Origin: Chaetorhynchus papuensis
Lineage: Eukaryota > Chordata > Aves > Passeriformes > Rhipiduridae
Direction: 5' to 3'
Assembly: GCA_013396525.1 (NCBI GenBank)
Contig: VWYX01000626.1
Coordinates: 248,001-312,000 of the forward strand
Length of the DNA stretch: 64,000 nucleotides
Notes under the pieces: model-generated
What the model saw: the letters and a program-made list of their open reading frames with translations, nothing else
The model's database searches: none
What the model was told of the DNA's origin: nothing
Program-made: the position numbers and the translations under genes
Shown: positions 11,301-25,398 of the stretch, piece by piece
Position numbering within the stretch: position 1 is the stretch's first letter
Layout of the letters: every line of letters begins with the position of its first letter

Positions 11301-13526
11301 TACCAACTCATCAGTGGGCACAGAACACCAGGCATGCGTGCCCGTCATGGAGACATTAATTTACAGCAGTTGAAAAAGCGTCTGGTGAACTTCAGTGCCG
11401 ATATTGTTAATCATGACTGGTGCAACTGGGACAAGAACTGAGCTCTTTGAGAACCGAAACTCACACCGATCCAAAAATGCCTGGCATTCCTCCCCCATCA
11501 TTGTTGTATCTGGCACAGACGAAGCACGCCTGTAATAGAAATGTTTCTCGTTAATGTCCCTCAGGAATAAGGGCTACTGAAGACTAAGGATCATGGCAAC
11601 AATCACACAGCAGACTCACTGGTTAGGGAGGAAAAGCCTTTTCCCTCCAGCGTGGCAGGGCCCCACACACGACAGCACAGCTACTTGGGCTTGTGGGGAA
11701 AAGGGGGAAGATGCAGCCCCAAGAGAGCAGAGGGGTGAAGAATTCTCTCTCAAAAACCTCTTTTCTATGTACAGTAAAAACCTCAAAGCTCTAGGGAGCA
11801 GGGAGCTGGTTATATTGTTCAGGCTGTGGCTGGGTTGCTGGGATTTGGTAAATAAAAAGCATTTTACAGCTCATTAAGTGGCGCTTTGGGAAATGTTCTC
11901 ATATCCGTTTTCAAGGGGCTGTGGAGAGCTTGCCTTGCATGGTGGGTCAGGGAAGCAGTCATTTCAAACTAAGGGTTCCAGGGAAGGTGTGTGCATATGT
12001 ATTTTTATATATATAGATCTACTGGTCTGAGGAACCTTACTTTACTGATATTGGGAGTTGTTAACGTGTTATTGCTTTCACTTGCTAGATTTGACTGAAG
12101 GGCACTATCTCCTCTTGTATAATGAAAAAGAATCATCAAACAGCCTGGGAGGATGGGACAATATAACTGGGGCACCTTAACTGATTCTGCAAGACCATGG
12201 AATTGCTGTCGTATTTTCTCCACATCATATGAAAACCATTTTCTGTGCAATTCCCGTGTGGGCTGCGCAGGAGCGTTACTGGCCTCGCAGGGCTTAAGGG
12301 ACAGCAATCTTTCCATTACTTCTTTATATAAACTCCCTAAAAACCCACACACGTCGTCTTTCTGAAAAGCACAGAGCACTTACTGCGGGCTGCTACTCCA
12401 GGGCAAGCTGTGCCAGTGGGTCAGAGCACTTCCAGCAGAACTTCCACCAGCCACGGAAGTCCTTGATTGCACACAAGGAGACAGAGATACAGCGGCAACC
12501 GTGGACATCTTTCCATTCTCCCCTCAGACAGCTCATGCTTGGAGTAGAAGATACTCTAGGGTGTTTTTTTTGTTTGTTGGTTGGTTTTTTGGTTCTTTTT
12601 TTAAGATGGTCTCTCATCTTGGAAAGACTCCCAGTCACAGGCAGTTCTGTGGAAGAAACCTAATGTATTGGCCTTTCCTCTCCTTCACCTTGGGTGTATT
12701 TTCAGGGGAGGAAACAGACAGACATCTCTACTGCTTACTTTTAGTCATTTCTTCCCCTATCTCAGCGAAATATTGTCACCCCCATGCCTGGCTTTGGCCA
12801 GGAATGCTTCCAAGGAGCCAGGACTGCTCCAAGTCACCACGGAAATCACTGGTACCTGGCAGCGTCAGAGGAAGGACAGCACGAGAGAGGGTGAGAACGG
12901 CAGAAAAATCCTTGTCTGGAACTTTCTCCTGCCCACAGTGCTAATACCTTCTGTGAGGAGGGAGAGGTGCTGAGCAGTTGGGTTTGTGGCCCTGGACTGA
13001 GCCACCCTTCCTGCTCCGAGACAGACGCAGGGCAGCTGGCCAGCTGGAGCACTCTGATCTGCATTATTGACTTCATCAGCACGTCACTCCTGATTTAGAG
13101 CTTGACTTTCTACCACTGCAGTCAACTCAGCCCTCAGACGCTGAAGGACTGGACTGTAGTTGGGTGTAAAACCCACAACCATCTTTTTCAAACAGCTTTA
13201 AAGATCACGGAAGTTCTCTGAAGGCTGAAATACAACGAGGAAGAACTGAGCGTTTCTGTATCATTGGTGCAAAGAATACCCACCCCTGCTCTCTGTACCT
13301 CTGAGCTATTTGATGTTCTGCCTTCAGAACTATGAGGAGAGCCAAAAAATCATACAAACACCTTTCTGCATGCAAAACTAACCTAAGTCTTTCTAAGTGT
13401 GGAACTGCATAAACCCGCATTTCAAGCCGTATATAAAACTGAGAATTACACAGGGAACTAAACAGATGGTCAACAAAAGTGAGAAGTAACTTCTCTCACA
13501 TCAACATTTTAAGGACTTTTGAGTTT
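8378..13526. other. Non-coding stretch with one long but unrecognised ORF
   Basis: No gene recognised. The longest ORF (minus, 8839-9459, 206 codons) is serine-, leucine- and histidine-rich, with no domain I can name and no supporting exon structure. I treat it as chance. A T-rich tract (runs of ttttgg and tttgt) occupies 12562-12603. Confidence 0.5.
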
Positions 13527-13590
13527 CCTTTGAGATTAAAAAAAAAACAAAAAACAAAAAAACTCCAACCCCAAAAAAACCCCAAGAAAA
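13527..13590 (+). repeat. A-rich low-complexity tract
   Basis: A runs interrupted by single C and CC (aaaaaaacaaaaaacaaaa, then aaccccaaaaaaacccc). No element body is recognised upstream, so it cannot be assigned as the tail of a retrocopy. Confidence 0.75.
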
Positions 13591-16500
13591 ATCTTAGACA
13601 TTAAAGCATAATGGTTTTTTTTCCCTCATGAAAGAGCGATTAATTAAGAACCCTGCAGGAATGCCAAAACAGTCAAGAGTTTGCAAGTATATGGGAAAAG
13701 TCTTGTAAGGGCTGCACTGCATGCCATCCCAAACAACACTGCAGTGGGCTTGAGAAGTAGCAAAGATGTCCCTATGAAGTTGTCGGTGTTTTTTATTCAA
13801 AGTCCGATGTCAGCAGTGAGCCCGAAAGAGAACAGCCAAGCCAACAGGGTGTGCCTGGAATTAATTTATTGGAAGGAAATTTGCTGATTGGCAGCAATCA
13901 GGATGGAGCTGACAGCCAAACATTTTCTGGGCCTGACTCAAAGAAATGATCCAGGACTTGGTTAAGAGTCTCCCTAAGGACAGAGTCTGTCACTGCTAAT
14001 TAGTTTATCAAAATGATGCTGTTCCACGGAGTAGAACGAATTGGATTTGCTTTCCCATTTGCTAAAAGTCCCTCAGTACTTTTTTCCAGCCAGCACACAT
14101 GTACCTTTAGAGAGCCTTCCCACAAGATGAATTTTAATTCTTCAGTGATCTTCTTAATTCTTAATTGCCACAAGTCCTTGTAGCCCAGTGCCATGTCAAT
14201 AGGCAAAGTGACACAAGACACTCATTTGCCACCTCTATCAATGTCACCACCAGTTATCTACCTGTTTGTGCCTCTGTGGGCTGTCTGCTAGAGCTTCTAC
14301 AGCTATGAACACACAGTTCATTCTATCAAGGCAGAGGAAAATGTTACATAACAGGAATGAAATTTATGCCCAGAAGTTTTAGGGCATTTCACCTCCCAGT
14401 GCACAGTCTCACTGTTCTTTCTCCTTCCCATGCATGTGAAAGTAGAAGAAAGTTCTGGCAATTAAAAGGATGCTTGTCTTAAAAAAAACCCCAAAAAACA
14501 CAACAAGCAAAACCATCAATTAAACAAACAAAAAAAGAAACCAGTTTGAACAATTTTAGAGGTAACTTGTGTGCAAAACTGCAACAGCACAGCTGCTTCA
14601 GCAACAGCTCCACACAGATCTCCAGACTTACAGGAAAAAAAAGGTAGGAAGCCCCAGAGCAAAAACAGGAGAGAAGTTTGTGTTTGTCTTGGGGTTATTT
14701 TAATACTTTTGTCATCCCTTTCTTCACTGGAAAGTAATAAATCTTCTGCAGGAAAAAGTACCTGCTAGTATCATTAAGAGACTTAAACACGGCAAGATAA
14801 AACTCCCTGAAGCCAAAGCAGCTATTTGCGTCAAAGAAAACAATACAGTAATTTATACTTCCACTCCCAAATCTTACGTTACTGCAGAAAATGTGCTCCT
14901 TTAACAATTAATCATAAATCAGAGCACTGACAAGATATTAGTCTCCCATTCCCCGGAGAGACAAGTGGAATGTGCATCAAGAAGGGGAATGTAAGAGCTC
15001 ACTCGCCAGCGTGTCAGATGGAAGCTGTGTTAAGGGGATCGCTGTATTTCCTACCACAACAGCAAGATGGAATTTCTGATTCAGCACTAAGCCAGCCAAG
15101 TGGGTGACCAAACTTCAAAGCCCACAGGCTTAATCTGAAGTGAGATGCTCTCTTAGAATACTTAACAAACGTGACGCAGAAAGGGCTGGCCAGGAACGTC
15201 TTCGGCTGCGCTCTCTGCTTTGCAGGAGCTCCAGGGAGGTGAGGGGAGAACACTTTTTGTGTAATTGGGGAAACACAGAGCACTGACAACTCCAAGGGAA
15301 CAGGGAAAATGCAGCACATGACTTCTCTACATGGAAGAGGGGCAACTTGTGTTTGTTTAATTAGTGATCACTATTAAACAGCCAGAGCTGCTAAATGCTG
15401 GAAACTTCACACAAATTCTGAAACAATTCACACTGAGAACAAGGGAAATGAGAACAAACTTAAGAAATAACCGTAAGATGCCTTCTGCAGAAATAATTTC
15501 TGCAAGAAATTATTATTATTATTATTAGTTGCTATCCCATAATACTGCATATGAACCCAGCTGACTGCTTGCCCAAGGAGTGCATGACAACAGCTCTTTA
15601 TTTTCATATAAAACAGCATTCTAGTTAAGGGGGAAATGGTGTTCCATATGTAGATAATTTTTTAAAGAAGCTTCTCAGGTGAAGAATTAAAGGTATTTGG
15701 GATAAAAATGGAAGGATTTCTGGGAAGTACTTTGCACTGACTTCTCCCTCCTTCTCAGACAGCCGGGAGGGTGACTGGTACCACAAAGAACACTCCAGAT
15801 GCCACAGGAGCTCACCTGCTACATCCATCCTCAGCGCAAGGCAGAGGGGGAAGGCACAGGACAGACAAAAGTTCAGGTCAGTACCTGCCCCCTCTGCAAA
15901 AACCTCAGGAATTTACAGATTGCTCTTATTCATCAAGTAAGCTGCTTTTAGATTTAGGGCTTTTTTTTTCAGAAGTGGCATTTTTAGTCCCCTGAAAAAA
16001 AAACACTGCAAAATTGTGCACATCCTGCAGAAAAAAAAACCCCAACCCAAACCCATCTGAACAATATTAAACTGCAATGTGTGGTGGGAATAAAGTGGGG
16101 AAAAGCAATCTAAACTTTGTAACTACCCTCCCAAACATCTTCCACCAGCAAATGGTTTCTTGTTCTAGGGCAGCACATTCACCCAATTCAGGTTTGAATA
16201 CTTAACACTAAACACACATCTCTCATCAGTGTGAAATATTGCTGGCTGCCTAATCTCCACATCTTTCTCAGCCCTGGTGGCTCTGGTGGGATTGCTGAGC
16301 TGCTGCAGAGCTCAGAAATACAGGACTAATGTGCAATCTGTTCCAGGGAGATTTTTTCAGACAATTATTCTTACAGGTTCTCACAAAACAAGCTATAATT
16401 TCACTATTTCTGTGAACGAGGAATAAGAAATCCTTATTACCATTTCCGTAGGGAATGCAATTAACAAATCTTGAGCCTACTTTAAATAACTGCTTAATGT

Positions 16501-17500
16501 ATTTTGCTATTCCTACAGGATTTCTCACCTGACCAGGAGATCATGTTTGAGTGCTCTACATTAAGAATTTCAGTGGCATTCAGTTATACCTACAAAAAAT
16601 CATCCCTTAAAAAAAAAAACTGGACAGACAAAAAGCCTGGCCATGAGCAATTAAAAGATGCAGCCATTTCCCCACAGCCACACAGAGTCTCCTCAACCAC
16701 TCACCTTTTCCCTGCTCAAAAGGAACCATTCAGCTAATCTTGAATTTGCTCTCCTCAGTAATAGAATACACTGGTGTATGTAACTGATGATATAAATGAT
16801 CATTCTGTGTGCAGTAAATTCTGTTCATGGTCCCCCCATTTTCCTGGAATTATTTGTGGAGGCTAGGATACTTTTTAATTAACAGAACCAGAATGGAAAA
16901 ATCTTATACAACAGCACGAAGACAACATTTTACAATATAAAATGCCTAAAGCGGTGTAATTTTCATTTTTTTCCATTTCTTCTCCTGAATCAGAAAAATT
17001 AGGTCACCTAGACCAGAAAAAGAAATTACAACAGGTATTAATGAACTCAAAAGAGGAAACCAGCTCTAGTCTCCACATGGAACTGTCACAAAATATCTAC
17101 ATCCCCCAGTAAAAAAGAATTTAACACTACTGGAGTCTCTGAAAACTTCTGTTTAGCTTGGTAATTCGATTAAAGCAAGACTTCTATTTGAAATTCTATT
17201 TCATGGTTTTCAGTAGAAAAGCTTCAAATCATTAATCTTACTAAAAAACGAACATTAAGAACATTTAACATATGCTAAGGAATCTCAACATCTCTCAGAG
17301 TTATGTGAGCAGTTGAGACAAGTACCAGCAATAGCCAGAGACAAATCTTAATGCTTCCAGGTGTGCTGGAATGAACAGCATTTAGAATAGTTCTCAAAAA
17401 GCTGCTTTTGTCTGCTGTTTGTGCTAAAATCCACCCCTCACTGTGGCTTTACAGTGATAAGGAGCCCTTCACAGATGACTGAAAACCATCTTGATATATT
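13591..17500. other. Non-coding stretch, short simple repeat only
   Basis: No gene recognised. An (ATT)6 microsatellite lies at 15509-15526. A-rich patches occur around 14480-14535 and 16028-16040. ORFs are short and unremarkable. Confidence 0.5.
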
Positions 17501-17508
17501 ATTGCTAC

Positions 17509-17548
17509 TATCAATAAAAGGGCAGAGAGATTTTATCAATAAAAGGGC
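17509..17548 (+). repeat. Short tandem duplication, 25-bp period
   Basis: The 15-mer tatcaataaaagggc occurs at 17509-17523 and again at 17534-17548. The intervening 10 bases are a partly diverged unit end (gagaaagg-like after the second copy). This looks like a local slippage duplication. Confidence 0.7.
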
Positions 17549-19473
17549 GAGAAAGGTTAAAGGGATGAAGAATTTTGGTAACCTTTCTTTATCAGCAAGT
17601 TTTAGCTGGACCACTCCCAGTCAAGCATTACAGTATTTAGTGACATTCCTCTTCCTCCTGATTTTGAGATCTTCCCTTTTTAACTGCATCTGCTCAAACC
17701 CCCGCATACAGGAAGCTAAACTGATCTCTGAATCTCAAGCAATCATTGAAGCCAGAGGATAGCGGGAACCACAGTTTACTTTTATTGCCTAGGAAAGTAA
17801 GGGATGCATTGAAAGCAGTGGCAATTACACACACTCTGTTGGCAGAAAGGCTGTTCTCTTTTGAAATGTAGCTCAAGCTCAGAAACACTTTGCAGCTTTA
17901 CAGCCATTTTACAAGTCTGGTTTGGATATTTAAAACAGAGCGTCTTTTACACAACTATCTCAAAAGAGGCATCTTGAAAATTATTCCAAGTTTATTACCC
18001 AGCTTTATTTGGTTAAAGGAAGTTCTCTCAGTTAATGGACTCAGTTGTCTAAATTGTGGGCTATCTACAAAGTTTCTTAAGAACTGAGGGCTGGCCTCAT
18101 CATCACACGACTCTCTGCAAAAGGGCCACGCAGGTTTTGGCAGGAGGACGAGCCCCATACCCTGTTTATGTCAGGATTAGACTGGAAATGAGCTTCTTCA
18201 CCATGCACAAATAGCTGGTAGAACTCACTACCACAGACTACAAGCGCTTGGGAAGGCTCAGACCAGGATAACACATTTACACAGCAGTGGAAATCTGCAC
18301 TCACTGTAACTTGTCTGAAAAACCCAGCAGGAAGGGGGCAGACACTCCTAAGGAGCACATCCTCCAGACAGCTCTGTCCTCACCCACAGGTGTATGTGCA
18401 CATGCCACAACCTTCACACCGGATCCACTGGATTTAACAAAAACTGTATTTTTGAGCAGAATTCTGTGCATCGAAACACACCAAAAAAATAAAGCTGCGA
18501 GTTATTCGAGAGAGTTCTGTGTCTCTGAGCTGCTAAAACACAGAGTCATTACTTGTAAACAGCGAGTATGCTTTTTATGGTTTCTAACCTGAAAACATAC
18601 TTATCTTTTCAACACAGGATGAATATAATCCTTCCCCTACTTTCCTTCAAAATAAATGTATATCAAGCACTTTCTGAAAAGTCACAGAAATGTCAAACTG
18701 TGCAACTGCTCTGGATGGACTCACTGTCATGTTCAGTTTATTCAGGAGACGATTAAATTGCAACAAAAAGCAGAAAACACTTAAGAATTTTGCACCATTT
18801 GGCATGCATACAAGCGAAGGAAAAGGCATGCCACACATCTGCTTCTTGTCATGATTCAAGCCAAAACGCATGTGACAATTGCTTTGCTTTTTATTACCAT
18901 GCATTCCATAAAACTCCGAGCCTCTCCCTCCTATTATGGACATAGCGGTTTCCAATCTGTTCCTGGATGTGAAGTGTGGGGTAAAATTCCTGGTTAACCA
19001 ACAATTACTTATGAACTGTTAGGTAACAGGGAGGGTAGGATTCCTCCAAAGAGCCTTGTGGAAGGGTCACAGCAATGCTCAGAGCCTGTGAAAGGGCTCC
19101 TACAAGGGTGGCTGACTCTGCAAGTAATGAGCACAAAGAGCGTCTCCGACTCGCACCATTCCTGTCCCAGGCCGTGTGTGTTTTGGGAGCTCTGATGGAG
19201 AAGGGCTTAAGTCCTTTGTGGACTTTAGGGTCGGGTGGGCAAAGGCATTGGTGGTGCAGTTTGTTTTCTTTTGTACTGCTCGCTACCTTACTGAAATTCC
19301 CGATTACCACATTTCCTGAGCTCATGAGAAACTCGAGGAAATGGAAAGGGTGAGGTCAGTCCGCTCTGCACTACTCCTGATGCCTGCTCTGGCTCCTCTG
19401 ATGTCCCACCAGTAACTCATAATCCATAGCTGTGCATCAGATATTCCACCTAAAAACCAAACCCAGAGACTCA
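17549..19473. other. Non-coding stretch, nothing recognised
   Basis: Mixed sequence with short ORFs only. No repeat family, RNA gene or convincing exon was identified. Confidence 0.5.
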
Positions 19474-19590
19474 GAGAAATATTTGGGTTGGAAAAGACCC
19501 CAAAGATCATCAAGTCGAACCATTAATCTAAAACAAAGTCCCCCACTGAACAACGTCCCGAAGCACCACGTCTACACTTTTTACGTTTGT
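19474..19590 (-). mobile_element. CR1 LINE 3' fragment, reverse orientation
   Basis: The segment beginning atttgggttggaaaagacc and continuing aaagatcatcaagtc is the reverse complement of the avian CR1 3' end. It is followed by the reverse complement of the adjacent end of the CR1 coding region (agcaccacgtctacac). Similarity fades near 19590. It is 5'-truncated and non-coding. Confidence 0.8.
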
Positions 19591-19912
19591 TTTTATACAC
19601 TAGGGAGGATCAACAGAAAAAAAATCATCTGATTTGAGGCAACACAGCACCAGAGACTATTTGCTAAGGAATCAGTGAGGAAAAGGTGGAAGTGGAAAAG
19701 GTGGTGTTGACCCCCAGTGCAGAGACAGTGAGGAGGCAATGGGTGCCTTCCTGCTGCCCATGGGCCTCTCCCCTCTGCCCTGCCTGGTGCTGCCACATGG
19801 CACAGCTGAACCCTAAGAAGCCATGGACACTGCATTGGATGATGACAAACAGAACAAACTAGAAAAGCACTAGGTCCTGACCAATTCACCTCACAACAAT
19901 TCATTCTAACAT
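19591..19912. other. Spacer between two CR1 remnants
   Basis: About 320 bp of unrecognised sequence. Both flanking CR1 pieces have the same orientation, so they could come from one element split by later sequence or from two independent insertions. Confidence 0.4.
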
Positions 19913-19985
19913 ACAATAACAGAATGGGGTCAAAAGGAACCTTAAAGAACACCTAGCTCCAACTCCCCTGCAATTACAAGCCTTT
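19913..19985 (-). mobile_element. Short CR1 3' remnant, reverse orientation
   Basis: The sequence aacagaatggggtcaaaagg, then aaccttaaagaacacctagc and ccaactcccctgc, follows the reverse complement of the CR1 3' UTR (pattern agaatggtttgggttggaag...aaagatcatc). Several substitutions indicate age. Only about 70 bp is recognisable. Confidence 0.65.
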
Positions 19986-21319
19986 ACTACTGAAATTTTA
20001 AGAAAAGTAGATAAGCAGTAAACTTTAGGTCATCTTTGACTATGGCCAAAAAGTAGACAAGGCTTTATAGTCTCCTTGACAAATCTTCCAGGTGAAAAAC
20101 AACAAAACCGAACTCCACAACCTTTCACCTTAAAGTGAATGGTATAAAAAATAGGAGGTTGATATGACTGGAGAGATTTTTCTGACTTGCCAAACATATC
20201 CCAGAACACACCGCCTGCCCCAGAAAAGTCCATACGATCAGGCTTTAAAGTTCTGATGTTCCTCAAGAAAAGCTTCCTAAAGTTCCTACTGGAAAACACT
20301 GCTCTTGATTTCAATCTTTGTGGCACCTGACCTCTGCTCAGCTGGGCTAATGAAGTCACCTTCCCAACCAAATAAATCAACATTGCTGTTCTGAAGTGAG
20401 CAGGTCAACATTGATTTACAGCTCTTGTTTTCGGCCACGGAAAATAAACTTTAGGTTGTGAGGGCTAAGCAATTCTTACTGGTGAAATCCAGAAAACAGT
20501 TCTAACAGTAAGTTACAAAGATTTATCCAACATTTCAGTTGCAGAGTAAAGAGTCCTGCTTTGCTTTCCAGTTCACAAATAATATGATCTTTTCAAACTC
20601 TGCTGAAGTATATTTAAACCAGGTGACAGTATTCTATGAGCAGATGGATGGACTAAGTGATGCTTTGACATCTTTCTGAATATTAGTGAATGCTAAATAA
20701 GCTAAACCAGAAATCATTTCAGTATTTCTTGTTCTTAAAGCTTTTGCTTCTCTCCTTCACATTCACAAATGAAACACATTTCCAGCATAAAAATCAGCAA
20801 AATGGAATTATTTAGGTCATAACATTTGTGACTTCTTAAAACACAGCCAATAAAGCCTGAATAGCTCATTCATTGGAACATTTTCTCTTGAAAGTTGTGG
20901 TTTGATACTGTAAAGAATCATCTATTTCTGTTTTCCTCTCTCATAACAGCTGAAACAAACACTGAAAACAGAACATCAAAACTTTCAAACCCAACAGAAG
21001 GTACTGCTCCCATTCAGCCTTTCTGAATTTGTGACCTACTTCTGAGACTGAGAAGAACACTGTGCCACTTCCTGACAGCCACAGCAGGGATTTAACATGA
21101 CTGCTTCTGTTGGGGCTGCCTGGGGACAGGGCTCAGAACCACTGCCCTCAGCCCCTCTTCTCACACCAACCTCACAGGAACAGCAACAGCAAAATCCTCA
21201 CCCTTGTGAAAGCAATGAGAACAACCAGCTCTACTCACAAGATACAACAAGGATTTAGGTGCTGCTGTGCAGAGGAAGTTCAGGAATTGTTTATGACCAG
21301 ATGAAGTGTTGGTATAGAC
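19986..21319. other. Non-coding stretch, nothing recognised
   Basis: AT-rich sequence without a recognisable gene or repeat. The minus-strand ORF at 20030-20383 (117 codons) has no identifiable similarity. Confidence 0.5.
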
Positions 21320-21752
21320 CTGGAGGGCAACAGGGCTGGTGAGAGGCTTGGAACACAAGCCCTAAAAGGCTGAGGGAGCTGGGGTTGTTTAGCCTGGAGA
21401 AAAGGAGACTCAGAGGTGACCTTATCACTCTCTACAACTCCCTGAAAGGTGGCTGTAGTAAAGTGGGGATTGGTCTCTTCCTCCAGGCAACAACTGACAG
21501 AACAAGAGGACTCAGCCTTAAGCTGCGCCAAGGAAAACATAGATTGCATATTAGGAAAAAGTTTTTTACAGAAAGAGTCATAAAATATTGGAATGGTCTA
21601 CCTGGGGAGGTGGTGGAGTCACCATTCCTGGATGTGTTTAAAAAGAGATTGGATGTGGCACTCGGTGCCGTGGTTTAGTTGAGGTGTTGGGGCAGGGGTT
21701 GGACTCGATGAACTTGAAGGTCTCTTCCAACCTGGTGATTCTGTGATTCTGG
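21320..21752 (+). mobile_element. CR1 LINE 3' end, about 430 bp
   Basis: A good copy of a CR1 3' end. It runs from gagggcaacagggctggtgag through ctgagggagctggggttg, the end of ORF2 and the short 3' UTR (ggactcgatgaacttgaagg) to the terminal repeat-like gattctgtgattct. It is 5'-truncated. It is better preserved than the other CR1 pieces here and of a different subfamily from the 4360 copy, whose tail is attctatgattc. Confidence 0.95.
21385..21678 (+). pseudogene. CR1 ORF2 C-terminal remnant (reverse transcriptase end)
   Basis: An open 97-codon frame inside the CR1 copy matches the far C-terminus of the CR1 ORF2 polyprotein. It contains FSLEKRRLRGDLITLYN near the start, DRTRG in the middle and KFFTERVIKYWNGLPGEVVE followed by FKKRLD near the end. 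The frame opens at a TTG, not an ATG, because the element is truncated. It lacks the endonuclease and the reverse-transcriptase catalytic core, so it cannot mobilise itself. The open frame suggests a relatively recent insertion. Confidence 0.9.
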
Positions 21753-24700
21753 ATGTGCTTCCAGGAAAATTCTGCACAAATGGGGTTAGTGTGAAGCACA
21801 GGAAGGTGATTTTTTTAGATTTTTCAGTGCACTGTACACTTATACACCCAGGGAACTGCCCTACAGGCATTTTGTGGAGCAGAGCTGACTCCATGCAACT
21901 GAAGAGAAGCAAAACATGGCTTCCTCCTCTTTACTAGGAGTTTGCAGTTGTCCTTTTATCAATCTGTTACAAAAGTCTTCAAGTGTAAAATATTTTTTCT
22001 GTTTTGTCTCTGGAACCTGTAACATTATCAACAAAGAATGCCAAAAGTTTTAAGTAAGGAGTGACTGAAAACAGTTTTTGGTTTGGAATTGTGTACTAGA
22101 ATGTGGTTTGCAACCCAAGATTGCAGAACTCTGTGAGATTTCAGATAAAATGGGCTGTAATGAAAAACTGTTCTCATTAAACTCCATCAGCTAACTCATT
22201 TCTGATAACTTAAGTCAACTGATTTTGTTGCTAGGGAATATCTGTGAAAACATCACCATCCTCTTAATGTTACTGACTCTTTGAAAGCACTATTCCATGA
22301 GATTTGCAAAACATCACAGATTAAACATCATGGTAATTAAACATAAATGGTAATTTTAAGTAGGTCTTTCTCTTCAGTCTTGTAGGTCACTCTTGAGTGG
22401 GCCTGCTAATGTGAGGCAATTTTCCTGAATGGAAATAGAGACTCTAAAATTGTGGTTTATAAACACACCAGACTTTAGGGGGAAAAAAGGCAAACAATAT
22501 AAAAAGAAAAACCATGAAGTAATTGCAGAGGCCAAATATTTCTAGGAGTATTTTTCTAACTTCTCTCTCCTTAGTTTGCATTTTCCAGCATAAGCAAGCT
22601 GGAAAATGTAAACTGATGCCAAAGTTTACTGAAAGGGTACTTGATTCTGGTGCAAGTGGCCCTAAGATGTTGCTGACAATAACAATATTAACCAGTATTG
22701 ACAATTCATGTTGAAAGCATGTGTTCTCCACCAGATGACACAGCTTTTACACAGACTGGGAGCAAAGAGCATATTGGACCGTGATGAAAGAAGGGAAATT
22801 AGGAAAACAGGAAAAAGGAAACAAAGAAAATACAAAAGTGGCGGGGGGAAATGTTTTATCAAATAAGAAACCTTAATAAAAAAAGGTTGTTTTTTTTTCT
22901 TAAATACACAACAGATTTGTAAATTGTATTAAGGCAGAGTCTGACTGTATGGCACATGACAAAGATACCTGGAAGTGTCGGGATAAAGTGCCACATTCAG
23001 GCAGGTTCCATGTTCTGAAAATCCCGGTGGAACCGCTGAGGAATATCAATTTATGTGTTTGCTTACAAAGGTAACAACATAAAATGTGCCTCACTCACCT
23101 GGAAGCCAGGGAGCCAATATAGGGAAGGCAAACAATAATCCAGCTTTTAAAGGAAAATATCCAGTACAGATGGGAAAACCAGGAATTGGTTTTGTGTTTT
23201 GTTGGGGGGTTCTTATTATTGTTTGGGGCTTTGTTTTGGAGGTTTGGAGGGAGGTTTTCTAGTTTGATTTACTTTTAACTATTTCTTGTCTCTAACAGAA
23301 TCAAAAGCAGGTACAAGCACAAAAGAAAAGGAGGGGTTTTTCTCTTTTCTTAATGTCTTACAGTCCTCATGGTACCTTGTATTTAAATATCCCCTTTCAC
23401 ACACAGCTAAAAAAGGCAAAAGTAAAGACAGACATCTAAGGGGAAGGCAATTCTTCAGTTACTCGCTAGCCAGAACAGAGGACTCCTCTTGCCCTGTAGG
23501 AGCAGTCATATGGCAGGGTGGGATGGAGCCAGGGATAGAACTGAGGCTGGCCTCTCATTTAGGGGAAGAGGCATTTTTGGCAGCCAGCACAGCCCAACTG
23601 CAGAGCTGAATCACCCCCTCGAAGTGTCTGATGCTCTCTGCTGACAGCAAACAGCGACCGCGGCCAACAGGCTCCTAAATCACTCGCCTCAGATAAGCAG
23701 CTAAAATTAGGAAAGGGGAATTGAGGCTACATCCAGGACAGAAGAACACTGCTACAGCCTTTCATACAGAAAACCTGGCCTTGCATGGCACAAAATGATG
23801 GCAGACACGCCTTCCTGGCTGCTGAAATATTCCAGGCCAAAGGAGTCTTACAGCTGTTCACAAGAAGGGACCAGCACGAACTCCTGGACAAACACATTTG
23901 ATAGTTACACCCATTCCCTCGGTGGCTACTGGAAAAAAACCTGTGTTGAAGGAACCAAGGGGATGTTCACACAAATCAAGCATTAATATCCCCAGTGATC
24001 AGAACTCCGATCTGATGGTTGTGCACAGGAAACAGCAACGTCACCAACACCCCCCCACACGGCAGGAGCCACCTGCCTCGGGGATTATTTTGTGGAACAT
24101 GAGCAATGGGACATGGAGCAGGAGTCCTTCTAAATGAAAACAAGTGCTTGGGTGAGGATGAACCCAGGAAGGGGATGGTGCTAATGGGGCTGAGCTGCTC
24201 TAAAAGCACTGCAGCTCTTCCCAGTGTGAGGCTCTGCCCCAGGAAGGTGCGACTGGGATGGCTGGGAGGGGTTCCGGGCTGGAGGCTGTGAGAAGAGACA
24301 GCCCTCTGCTTCCCAGCAAGGCCAGACAAGTGGGGCCATGGTGCTGCTCCTCTCCACAGCAAGGAGCTGAGCTGGAGGAGGCTGCAAATCCCAGGATTCC
24401 CAGTTCCTCTGACTCCCCAGGGAGCCTGTGCAGCCTCAATCCAGAGGGGTCACTAGGTAGCAGTTTCTATGATGCCTTTTCCTGGTCTTAAAATCAAGAG
24501 TCAAACACGGTTAGAAGGGAAAAAGGGATTTTACCTTGGGATTTATTTTAAGGATCCTTAGGTGCACCACGTCCAGGTCGAATGCACCTCCATGCACCCC
24601 GCAACGCCCCTCCTAAAAGCTCTGGTCTAACATTGTAGGTCTTATTAATTAGCAGATCTATCAATAATTCCCTAATGAGAGGCTCGAGTGAGCCCCCCCT

Positions 24701-25398
24701 CCCCAAGGAACCTTCCCCTGGATGGTTCTATCTCAGTTTACAAAATGTGTTCTGGAGAGGACCTTGGGCTCTGGGCACACTGATCCCTCACTGCGAAGCT
24801 TCTAAAATGTTCAGTCTCCCAGCTTGACAAACAAGTCCAAGAATGTCGGCAAAAAGCACCAAGAATACAGAAATTGTAAAAAGGTATAACAGGGGTATAA
24901 AAGAAAAGGCAAAAAATCATCATGGCATCACTACATGCACTGCATTCAATCTCCATTTCCCTTTCTGTTGGCACATTCCACAGAAATTCTCACTCGGAGA
25001 AAAGAAATGTGTCAGCCTTTCCCATCAGCTCTCACCTCCCTCCTGAAGTACAAGAACAGTTATTTCCCTTTTGGATCTGGCATACCATTAATGCCTAATA
25101 CAATGCAAAAAAGATTTTTGATAAAATACGATTTGGCCTGAAGCATACTTTTATTAAAAAGCTTAACTCTACAATATGCACAAGCATTAATAAAACACCA
25201 GATTATAATTGAAAATAAAATATCCAAGTTTTTCTCAGTAGCCTTAAAACTCCCATACACTTTTGTTGTTGTTCTTTGGTTTGATCTGTTGGGGGTTTTT
25301 GTTTATTGGGTTGGTTATTTTTAAACAAATGAAGTTGGTCAAAACCAAGGTATTTTCCAGCACTGCCTTCTCATAGTGACAGTCAACATTTTCCATTA
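21753..25398. other. Non-coding stretch, nothing recognised
   Basis: No gene seen. A G/T-rich patch lies at about 23190-23260, and a moderately GC-rich patch at about 24100-24460 gives overlapping chance ORFs on both strands. Neither has CpG-island character. Confidence 0.5.
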